Position numbers and translations under genes: made by a program. The notes under the pieces are model-generated. The model was not told the DNA's origin and made no database searches. It worked only from the letters and a program-made list of their open reading frames with translations. This document shows, in pieces, positions 48,043 to 57,700 of a stretch of 64,000 nucleotides of DNA. The first letter of the stretch is position 1; the number at the start of each line of letters is the position of its first letter. This DNA is from Angiostrongylus vasorum (Eukaryota > Nematoda > Chromadorea > Rhabditida > Metastrongylidae), in assembly GCA_018806985.1 (NCBI GenBank), contig JADANN010000443.1, positions 3,215,001 to 3,279,000 on the forward strand, in the 5' to 3' direction.

Positions 48043-48426
48043 GTTATTATTATTATGATTTTGGATTTTTTGGTAGTAACAAGTTGATAATGCGTTATTT
48101 TGTGATGTTTTATATAGCTGGTTTGTCAAGTAAATAGCAGTAAAAATAATTTGTCCCTCTATGAAACGCATACTGCATTCGCAGTGTTCCTTGGACGAGT
48201 GGCCCGAAGAGATTTAAATCTCCCTCAGTTTTCTGGTAAATAGTGGTTTCAGATATTTGCGGACGATGAGGATTTTGTGATCGATACACGGCCAACGCTA
48301 ACGAATTTGGTTGATTTCGTTCCACCTAAGATTGTGTCTAAAGGTAATATCGCCAAAGAGGACAAGGATGAAACGTTTGTTCTAAAGCGTCGGAAGGTCG
48401 ACATACCTGATGCTGATGATGATTAA
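38810..48426 (+). CDS. dbr1: RNA lariat debranching enzyme (DBR1)
   Basis: Eight exons: 38810-39100, 39177-39301, 39425-39486, 41757-41875, 41966-42115, 42206-42355, 42486-42929 and 48253-48426 (TAA), about 504 residues, all phases closing. DBR1 hydrolyses the 2'-5' branch of excised intron lariats in the nucleus. Metallophosphoesterase motifs are all present: [47 protein letters not shown] and [19 protein letters not shown]. The C-terminal part holds [11 protein letters not shown] and [13 protein letters not shown], then an acidic tail with a basic KRRK patch ([19 protein letters not shown]). The frame is open upstream of Met 38810 to an acceptor at 38723, so a longer N-terminus from another exon, or trans-splicing at that site, is possible. 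Intron 3 (2.3 kb) and intron 7 (5.3 kb) are swollen by retroelements. Same strand as MED18. Confidence 0.92.
40150..41480 (+). mobile_element. Decayed RTE-type LINE in DBR1 intron 3
   Basis: Plus-strand pieces follow RTE order. [14 protein letters not shown] (about 40225) and [17 protein letters not shown] (about 40300-40350) parallel the linker before the RT ([16 protein letters not shown]). Next comes the DGTV.SRK segment near 40425-40500, then [15 protein letters not shown] near 41085-41120, matching [14 protein letters not shown]. Between them, 40560-40700 carries a Penelope-tail-like block starting ACACGAGGTTGAT. Heavily broken. Confidence 0.6.
43793..44077. repeat. 285 bp foldback (hairpin) element in DBR1 intron 7
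   Basis: The left arm 43793-43920 and right arm 43952-44077 are near-perfect reverse complements. Examples: GTCTAGCAGTCGCGAGGTTAT, GCAGAATACGTTTACTTC and TTCAACACACAACAG on the left; their complements on the right. The inner ends contain a GACGTTTCGGCAGTATCGCC block like the GAAACGTC motif of the Penelope-like tails. A spacer of about 30 bases separates the arms. The intron RNA would fold into a long stem. Confidence 0.88.
44078..44530. other. DBR1 intron 7, no feature recognised
   Basis: Intronic sequence between the hairpin element and the RTE insertion. No coding or repeat signal was recognised. Confidence 0.4.
44531..44543. repeat. Target-site duplication, left, RTE copy 1
   Basis: ACTATTGCTATTA here matches ACTATTACTATTA at 47951-47963 with one mismatch. 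The two flank the RTE insertion. Confidence 0.65.
44544..47950 (-). mobile_element. RTE-type LINE, near full length, copy 1
   Basis: About 3.4 kb of retroelement on the minus strand inside DBR1 intron 7, flanked by the 13 bp duplication at 44531 and 47951. Sense-strand order: 5' region, AP-like endonuclease (about 47440-46700), linker, reverse transcriptase (about 46350-45290), C-terminal segment (about 44937-44680), and a short 3' end with two TACAGGTGA units. It is collinear with the copy at 57628-61024 and very similar over its whole length. Confidence 0.9.
44640..47410 (-). pseudogene. RTE endonuclease-reverse transcriptase, copy 1 (frameshifted)
   Basis: Endonuclease motifs: [78 protein letters not shown] and [10 protein letters not shown] (the terminal DH pair of AP-type nucleases is visible). 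RT motifs: [70 protein letters not shown] and the catalytic [10 protein letters not shown]-terminal: [19 protein letters not shown]. At least four frameshifts split the frame, so it is not translatable as one protein, although the catalytic residues are intact. This family cuts its target and primes reverse transcription there. Confidence 0.88.
47951..47963. repeat. Target-site duplication, right, RTE copy 1
   Basis: ACTATTACTATTA, the partner of 44531-44543. Confidence 0.65.
47995..48055. repeat. (TTA)n microsatellite
   Basis: About 20 TTA units in DBR1 intron 7, next to the RTE 5' end. It creates a spurious poly-Asn frame on the minus strand. Confidence 0.95.
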
Positions 48427-49192
48427 CCTGAAATTGGCCGTTATTCTGTACCCCTCATGATGACTTTTTGTTATTTCGTTCGTTCATTGTGAGATCTCAT
48501 TTTTCAGTTTCAGTTTCAGTTCAGTTGGTCTGTAAGATTTCGCAGTTTGTATAACGCTCTTGGTAAGATTTCACTCTTTTTCACTCATATGTACATAAAC
48601 ACTTGCGCATGGTTGTGGAAGTTCAACAGATGAGTGAATGGAGAAGAAAGTGGAGCAAAGTCGAGGCAGTTCAAATCACAATTATAGAGTAGTCAGTGAT
48701 GTTTCACTTAGAGATGAACTTCTCATCCATGGCTCAGTGTCGCTGACTGCTTTCGAACTATTAGACTATAACTGTCAAGCAGTCAGTTGTTCGCACTCAG
48801 TGTTGTATTGTTACGAAGTCATCTGGGAAACGCCTTGTAGAATGCCTTCATCAGAAATCTGATGTGGGTAACTTGTGAGAATATCGGCGAACCATTCATC
48901 GTAATTGTCACTCACCATTCACTACTAATATAATAACGATTCATTTCCGAGAGAAACGTGTAAGGCCCTAATAAAACTCATCTGGTGATGTTGACCTCAC
49001 TCTTTGGTGTTTTACTGAACAGGAACTGATACATTAAATTAGGCTGGCTTGATTCAAGTGTACTCCGATCATGCCACACCTAAACTGATTTCGAGATCAC
49101 AGGTAACTTTTTAGCAGACGTTCTTAAGCTAAACCTTCTGGATTTTTATGTCAGTTCCCGTTTTCTTAATTGTGATTATTTTTGTCAGTAGG
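48427..49192. other. DBR1 3' flank
   Basis: No coding signal. An AATAAA at 48970-48975 is a possible poly(A) signal, 544 bases after the DBR1 stop, which is rather far. Confidence 0.35.
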
Positions 49193-49572
49193 GGGCGGAT
49201 AGCACGGTGGTAGTGATGTCCGTTATCACGAGCATGATGCTAGTTCGACTCCGCTCTGGGCCAACCCAGCCTCTTATCCGTGGTCGGGAGATTGGTACCG
49301 GACTTATCTGGAGGAAAAAACCAATATCTGCAATCCATTTGGGAATGCTCCACCCCGGGTATCTCAGGACTTCAGGGAGAATTGCTCGACCAGCATTCTG
49401 CTACATTCAAGATGGAATGGAAATCCTCAAGCAGCAACCGAAGGCCACAAGTAAAAGTTGGAAGATCTTCGTGGACAATGGATGCAAGGAAACGAATCGA
49501 ATGTGAGAAGTGCTGGGATCCGCACAGTAGACGTGAAGAGGGGTCACATAAAATAAAACAAATGGAATAAAA
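49193..49572 (+). repeat. SINE-II, full-length reference copy
   Basis: Head GGGGCGGATAGCACGGTGGTAG (A-box-like TAGCACGGTGG), B-box-like block TAGTTCGACTCCG at about 49242, core GAGATTGGTACCGGACTTAT similar to SINE-I, then CGACCAGCATTCTGCTACAT, CGTGGACAATGGATGCAAGG and GTGCTGGGATCCGCACAGTA, ending in an A-rich stretch. Partial copies occur at 16575, 25125, 31468 and 57308. Confidence 0.82.
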
Positions 49573-51790
49573 ACAGCTTAGTGTTAGCCCATCGGTAATA
49601 TAGGGTTCTCCGTTTGGCACTGGAATCTCCTTGTCGTTATCAAGTAATCCGAAAAAGGTTGGTATGTCTGAATAAATAAAGGAAGAAACGAAGAGCACCA
49701 GCGTGGAGGTATGCAGTAAACACTTCTCTCTTAGCTTAAAAATGTTCTTGATTTATAATAAATACCTAATGTCCGTAAACAAATCATTTCGCTGCATGCA
49801 TCTTTTCTATGTGCTTGCTGGTTTAAGCTTTCTGAGCAAATAGGCGGCTTCTGCAAGAACCGTTCTCTTCATATTACACAGAGAAATTCTAGCGTGGAAC
49901 AGCGAAGACGAACAAGTAATGTACGAATGGGTTCCTGGAATCCTATGTGGATGAATAGCGTCAAAAAAGGGAAATCGCCGAAGAATCGCAAAAATCAGGA
50001 AACATTTCCACGATATCTCCTGTCTCCAACTTTAGTGCTCACAGACATTCCAGTGAGCGACAGCGCATTCAGATGATCTCAACACGATAGGCTTATCAGC
50101 CGTATCAAATGAACACGTCTTCTTTATTAGAAAATAAGGCCATAAGCTGAGCAAGAGCCGCAAGGAACGTGAAATGCAAACAAGAGAAGAAATGAGCTCA
50201 GCTTTCCTCAGGAACCTTTTAAATATGAATGCGTTGCTGTTTGTGTCCTTCAAGAGAATAAAACTCACTGAAAACTTTGACTCTTAACAGAGATGGGCAG
50301 ATACCTTAGATGATCTCTACAAGATAGTAAAATCAATGATGAGCTGATGAGGAAAAGTCGTGTAAACGAAGTATTATGGATCATAGAGAGAGATTTTGTT
50401 GTCCGCATGAAGGCGACGACTCTTCACACAGACAAGCTTTCTCAGCTTTCAGGTAGCCACCAAAAAGTAGCATACTTTTTTATTTAATTTTTTAAATAAT
50501 AAATAGGAAAATCTTGGAAGACCTTCGTGGATGCGAGGAAAGGCATAGTTCTAGAAAGTAAGAAAGAAAGTACAGAGGAAAGGAAAGGGCATGGTCATAC
50601 GTCAAAAATCCCAGAACACGTCGACATCTACACGAAAACAAAGCACCTCGCGCATTATCCCTGACCACTTCTTTAATATAACGAAAATTCATTACATTAC
50701 ATCATTTACATTCACTGCATCACTTCCGCTTCGTAACTGCTTTTCCATGGAAAAATTTCCTTCGACAAGAATAAAACAACAGTCGCTCCCGCCAAAGGAA
50801 TGTATGGAATTAACACGACGTTGACACGTGTACAATTCTTTCCCACTTTTGGTTTTTTTCGTTTCCTCAACATATCATTCAATGGAAATCCGTAAATTAG
50901 TGATTGTGAATGATGCTACATTTCTGGACAATCTAGCCAAATTTCAGCATATTGTTTCCTGTGAGTGCAGATGCTTACTGCGTCACCGCGAAATGACACA
51001 AATCGTTGTTCTTGTCTCAACTGAATTGAAAACGCTTTTACCACATACAGCTCGCATTGGATTTCGCCCATTCCACCATCTCCGATCGGGTGGTTCGCTC
51101 GTAGGGATTTTCAGAGGGATGGCAGCCATCCCAGAAGGATTCCACTTGCACAGCGGCAATCCTGTTTCTAATTGAATTGGTCAAAATGAAGATGTATAAC
51201 CACCTTAACACCGCTGTCTCGGAATTCCACTATCAAATTCTTTTTTCATGGATAACAGTTGCAAGTGTGACAAAGAAGAAGAGTTAGAGCCTATGTGAGA
51301 ACTTAGTACGTCTCTTGTAATGCCACAGAACTTTGTGTGAAGTTCGTTGTTAAGGGTTAGGAAGCATAGGGAGGGGGGTGATAATCCGGAGGTGATGAGC
51401 AATATCATATCCTTCATCGGGACTTGCTGCTTCCTTATCGTCATAGTCTCGTGTAACTTATCACTTTGATGGCATCGTCTACAGCCAACATGACGGTATG
51501 AGAGCGATGTGTGTTTTAGGTGAATCGGCTGGTTTCTTCCGTCCCATATCGGATAATTCAAAATTAGGACGTTGATGACAAACGTCCAGGTGTCCGTTGT
51601 AGGTCAGAGCAATCAGCGCGCAATTTCGCCCGAAAAACGATTGCGTCTTATCCGACAACAATTTCTTAGCACTTACCACGTCCAAATTTCTTATATTCGG
51701 CTCACTACTAACTCACAAGTCGATAAATAACGTTAAGAAGATCGTTGTCGTCCATATTGTCTAGTGAAGTTCTTCTCCTTCACTTTGATA
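49573..51790. other. DBR1-collagen spacer with unidentified open frames
   Basis: A plus-strand frame at 50828-51175 has an ATG at 50881 (MEIRKLVIVNDATFLDNLAK) and runs to a stop at 51175, about 98 codons; its product is not recognised. Minus-strand frames at 51205-51685 are also open without a recognised domain (CRRCHQSDKLHETM near 51450-51490). Both may be pieces of uncharacterised repeats. No gene is called. Confidence 0.4.
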
Positions 51791-54700
51791 ATGCGCCAAA
51801 TGGATTCCAGTAGGGAGTCCGCTTATAAGGGTGTAATCGCCGTCTCGCTCTCAGCCATATTGGTCTCCACTGCTTTCCTCTTCACCGTAATTCCAATCAT
51901 AAGTGAATTCGCCGAAACAAGCAGTGAATTGCTCGAAAGAGATGCCGCTTATTGTGGAGTACGTTTTATTTCTCAGCTTATTTGATTTTTATCTTTATCA
52001 GGCGACATAGCCAGCCACTGTTCCACAAAAACTACAAAGACCTAAACAATAACATTCCTTACAATCCTTCTTGGGGTACAAAACTGTCTGTGAAAAACGT
52101 CAGCTGCTCTTCGAACCCGTGATTACCCTTTTTAGAGGCTCACGTGCTATCCACCACACCAACCGAGGAGCTTATTTTGGCTCTCTCTCAACCCTTCATT
52201 CCCGTTGACGAATGATAGCACCGTTAGAGTGAAAAACTCTATACAAGAAAAACTAAGTAAATCTTAAAAATTTTTTGAACTGAAAAGATAGAAATCCGAT
52301 GTGAAGTCTTTCTCATGAAACTGGCAACTACCTTAACGACGTTCTTACTATAAGCCATCAAATTTATGGATATCGGTGCGCATCTTTGACTTGACTAAAG
52401 GTTCCTATACTGATTCACCAATTATGAAGAGATAGAGTACTCGATTTCTATTCAAAAGCCATAGTTAGTGACCACTCAACACGAAATGCGAACCTTACAC
52501 TGTTCTTCATTGATTTCTTTTAAATAGGAGAATTTATTTATCGACTTTGTCTCAGACGATGTCGTCGGAACTTTCATACATTATAATGCGTTTCGGTAGC
52601 AAACGAATCAACTCTACAATACGGATAAAGCGGATGACCGAAAATGAGGAATATGAAGGATACGACGACGATGTAGACGAAAACTCTTGCAAGTGAGTTG
52701 TTGTGGATTGGCAATAGTTTATCACTTTGCTAACAAGTGTTGGCGCTAGAAGAAATTTTCTTCTGATGGGTTCCAACTGTGCAAAGAGTTCTATAATATG
52801 TTACCTAGGCATCTATCCTGCTTTTTTAGCGATCATTTTCTAAACTTTTGCTCGTCTTTCTCTCGTTTTTGAATTTTTAAAACAAAAATATTGGGCGTGC
52901 AAATAGTATTTCACCATAACAGATCAGAGGGTATGAAGAACACAGCTGGTCTCGTAAGCGAGTTCCTGCTCATTTCTTCTTCTAAGTACATCATGGTTTG
53001 TTCACATCACATCATCGTCTTCGAGATTTGCCTGCGTTGCTAGTTAAGGTGTGCTATAGACATCTTATAAGGGATCTCCATCGAGCGAACTTGCTTCTTC
53101 TTGAGATCCTGTCCATTTTATCACGACTGTCTGACTTATGAGATTTGAGTTTTGCTTTCATAAGATAATCGGTGGATCCACCTTCGCTCCTAAGCCTGTG
53201 GTTCGGTGTATCACTAAGAGTGAATATTTAACACAAACCTGGGATTTGATAAGACATGATAACGGAGATTGACGTTGTGTGCTACTTTTTTCGTGCTGGA
53301 CAGAATAGTGTACGTGGTTGACATGGGTGGCGAGCTGCTACCACACATAGCATCTGCATGGGGGAAAGTGTTCGCAGAGCGACCGCGGAGATCTGTACTT
53401 AATAATTTTCTACGTGGTTCAGCTTGCTCGAAGTTGGTATAAAAACTTTCATTCGGCTAAGGTTTTGGAGTATTCGCCTTCTTCACCCCGATTCGATGCG
53501 TCTACGAACACCCACACCTCAACAACGACCAGCTTGGGACCATGGATTCAGATCAACGCTGCTCGAAGAAGAGCCGAAATGTTACCCGACAGTTTCGGAT
53601 AACAACATTGGGTCAGCTCAATCATTTAGAAAATTGTTGGTTATTACTTCTGAGGTTTTAATTAAAGTCCGTTTTTTAATATTTGTATTTATTTGGCTGG
53701 TTCTAAAGTGGTGCACACTAAAAGTCCTTTTTTTTCAAATCATTTTCTATGCTTATCGAAATCCACAAGTACAAATTGGCCGTGATTTCTATGACCAGAA
53801 TTGTCCACCACCTCTTTTCAATCATTTCCTCGAACTTAAACGTGCTTTCTGAAAAAAAAATGACCAAGAAGGGCTTGAAATTGCATAAGGCGTCTCAATA
53901 TAAGGGTTTTAGTTAACTACTACAGTGTACAGGTGTGCAGTTGCTGTGGCCAGAATAAGTTGATCGATTTGTCGGATCATCTTTCCTTTGCGGATGGCAA
54001 TGAATCCGTAGAAAAGTAGTATTAATACGGATCCACTTCTTGGTCAAAACCGCTGAGAAGACTGTATCTCTTCACTACACCCTTGAACGCTCTTATACCG
54101 ACATTTGTTAATACAAAGGGCAGATGATGCATCGGATTTATTTAACACTAGTTTCGATTCTGAGGTGATCAGAGTAAATTAGGGAATCTTCTTCACTCAT
54201 ATGGTTGCGCCTGTTCCAAAATCTTTGACTTATGCAGTGTGATGATCATTGTGAAGAGCTCGAAAAAGCATATCGTTGAGTACGTTCCCGTCATATACGA
54301 CTGGGACTATTAATTTGTCAAGTGGGCACCATATTCTCTTTGTAATGATATGGTTGATTTCTATATGTGTTATACCGTTAGATTACTCCCATCTCCAGCG
54401 ACGACTGTCTTTACCCTCGAATAATAACTTTTCATTGATGAGATCTGCTTCGACAAGAGTCATGCAAATCGATTTCTATTCTTATTTTGTTGTCGTATTC
54501 CAAATTCTATCCCCCTACTGATTTTCGTTGGCCGTTCCTTATCCGACTATGAGGTGTCCAACAACGATGTTATAGAAGGATTTTTTCGTTGGAGATTGTA
54601 TCCTCTAGCTGGTTGTGGAGCGCGTTTAGTTCACTCCCATCAGCTGTACAAGTTGGTGAGTAACAGTTGCTGATACTGATTTTCTTTTGACGCGAAAGTT

Positions 54701-57700
54701 GGAGAAGAAGAATGGCCAAACGCGGTGACAGGATTCAGTATGAGACGAGTAGATGGGGAAATGGCTGGGTGAATAAGAAACCCACAGTCACCGACATTTC
54801 GTAATGGAGACTTTCCTCCGCGAATGGCGATGGTCCCATCATCGAATTGGCGTAAATAGATGCTTTTGCCTCCTAGAGGGCGATCACATGAAATGCGATG
54901 CGACCAGTAGCCTCAAAAACAACGTAATGGTTGGCGTCTAAAGAGACTGTCCTGCTGTAATAGGTGCACAGCAAGAAGCAGTGTCCTTGCCGAGTTGTGG
55001 GCGTATTGGTTTGGTCGAAGTCCGATTACGTCCTATGAAACCCAAAGCTTGAGGGCATCTAACGGTTGTATTCCTGCCTGACGGCACGAATAGGAACTAC
55101 CAGAGTGCGACTTACTGAAACTATTCTATCGCTGTTTGACCATTTTCCTCTTCCTTAATGTCCTGACGTAGCTTCGCTTGGTAGTTTTCAGGTTTTCATC
55201 GTAATATTGATGTGAAAGAAGCTTTGTTTCATCACTGATTCCTTCCATTAGTCGTCCTGCCATTTGATTCGAGTGCGATACTTAAAGCAAGTGTAGGTAA
55301 AGAAGTCGGGATCAAAATTGGCTAATCTCTCGCAGACGATGTAACAAGTAGAATTCAATTTAGTTGTTTCCTTATTCTTCTGTAGAAACATGAAGAGAGG
55401 CACTGAACTACTAGTATTCAAAAAAATCGAATCTGAACGCCGTGAGGAGTAAAATTCAGGGAACACGTATTGTGAAATTCTCAGTAACTTCTCAAATGAA
55501 ATACAAAACTAAAAAAACGAAAACAAACGTATGTCAATTTGTGTTCTTTCTTTGATAAGCTTACACGAGGTTGATATATAATCTTTATTCGGCCAACGTT
55601 TCGACGTCTTCGTCTTCATTAGAGCCGACGATCCGAGTTGGTGGTCCACAGTTGTTCTTCGTCTCGATGTGGAGTCTTCGCCTTCGTATCGAGTTGAGCC
55701 CTCGTCAGCGGACCATCTCTCGAAAACTTATGTCACCCACAGCCAGCTTTCCTCTAAAAAACTGAAAAGAAAATGGGAAACTCTTTACTAATAATGGCAT
55801 GTTTCGTTAGATTCATACAAGAACAGACTTACGTCGTTTGTAATCGATTCTAGAAAGGAGCGTTATTGTCGTAACCAAAGAGTTATTTCTAAATTCGAAA
55901 AAAACCAACTGTAAGTCGCTTACGTGTTGTGCTCTTGAAAACCAGTTATTCCTGTTCAGATGCGAATATCCACCTGGGCCGCCCGGTCTTCCTGGGAGAG
56001 ATGGTATGCCTGGACCTTCAGGAGCACCAGGAACCCCTGGAATGCCGGCACGGTTGCCTTGCGAGCCACCAATCGACTACTCAAAGGCATGCCCTGATCC
56101 GTGTCCTACTGGAATGCAGGGACCACCCGGCGAGACTGTATGTTGTGCTAATTTTCCCTAGTAAAATGTTGAGGGTATTATCATAGTAATTCTTTGTAGT
56201 GCCCTAATGTGAACTTAGCTAAATTTGAATTTAAAACGTAATTTTTTTAATATCGAACGCGTGTAAAGCAGGTGTACTGCGAGTTGTCGTTATTTCGATC
56301 TAGTTCCTTGGGCTGACTAAACCCTCTGACCCTTATGGGGTAGACAAATTGGTGCCAGACTAGTGTGGAAAAAGGAAAAACATTTAATTGATACATAGGG
56401 TTGGCCACAGCAGATTATGTTACCAATATATGCATTTAATTCTCTCTACGATGGTGGAAAGGAGTCTGATGCATGACGGAGGGATTGATCAATCCAAACG
56501 CTTTGCGTTTTGTTCTCTATTGTTCAATATCAATAACTTCTCATCTAGAATGTATTTTGTAAAGTGAAACTCAGTCAAAAAGTCAAACAAGCAAACGTGA
56601 TTGTTTCTAGGGAACTCCCTGGAGATAAGGGAATTATTGGAAACCCTGGTGAACCTGGGAAACGAGGCCTAGACGGTGAACAGGGCCCAAAAGGAGAGGT
56701 AAGAAGGGAAACTTATCAAACTACAACAAAGTTAGGTCAAAGTCAAAGTAAAATGAGATTATGTTGATACAACAGAAAGTGCTATTGCTTTTCAACCACA
56801 ATGATGCTAAGATATTTGCAACATTCCGGACTTCTAGAGTTTCGCAAATATCTAAGAGAGGCGAAACGAAGAACCCACATGGTGTGGTGGTGAACGCGTT
56901 AGCTCTCGGAAAGGGTAATAGCGCGTTCGTTTCCCGCCGCAAACACCTACGGTCCGGAGTTTTACAAATATCTCAGCATCAGTGTGGTTGTATCACACGT
57001 AATACCTTGCCATGAAAAAATTATAATAGGCAGTAAATAAAAAAAGTTAGCACTATTGATTTTAAATTTTTTAATGCTTTCTTTACCGTGCAGAAATTGC
57101 AATATTTTTGTCTTTTAGCCACTACTGTTACATGATTACGTAGTGGTTGCTGTTATGGCTCTAGGACACTTTTATTACGTATTCTGTCGTAAATTTCTAT
57201 TGGTAATACAACTTCCTTTTGGACTATTATCAAATTACTTGTATGTCGTGAACGTTTCCATGTCTTAATTTTGTTAACCAGAAATATTTTTTTATTTTCC
57301 TGTGCTTTATAACTAGCCGTGGTGCAGATAGCGCCGTAATAAAGATGCCGTGCAATAAATACGCGCAGCGCCTTGGTTCGACCTTGCCTTGGGCCAGTTA
57401 GGCTTCTCACCCCTTGTCTGCTAAGGACTCCCTCCGAACAACAACCGCTAACGATTGCACGTGATGAATACCTTGGGACGCTTTTGCATAGCTATCCCAG
57501 GATTCCAAAGAGAATTGACTTCATCAACATTCAATGACATTAGTTAAAAATGGTTCCAGAATTCCTCAACCAAACTCATACACAAATTTTGAAAATCATC
57601 GTGGATGACGGATGTGAGGAAGAAGATTACCTGTCACCTGTAGTCCCGTTGATCGTCGAGTGACTTGAGCAGGCGCCAGTAAATCCTCCATTTTTCCCTG

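Noticed and set aside
47995..48055. CRISPR-like or satellite array
   Set aside because: A simple trinucleotide repeat without spacers; the genome is eukaryotic.
47977..48171. Poly-Asn open frame on the minus strand
   Set aside because: It is the translation of a TTA microsatellite.
49195..49270. Possible tRNA gene at the head of the 49 kb repeat
   Set aside because: Same reason: the A- and B-box-like blocks are there, but it continues into a repeated SINE body.
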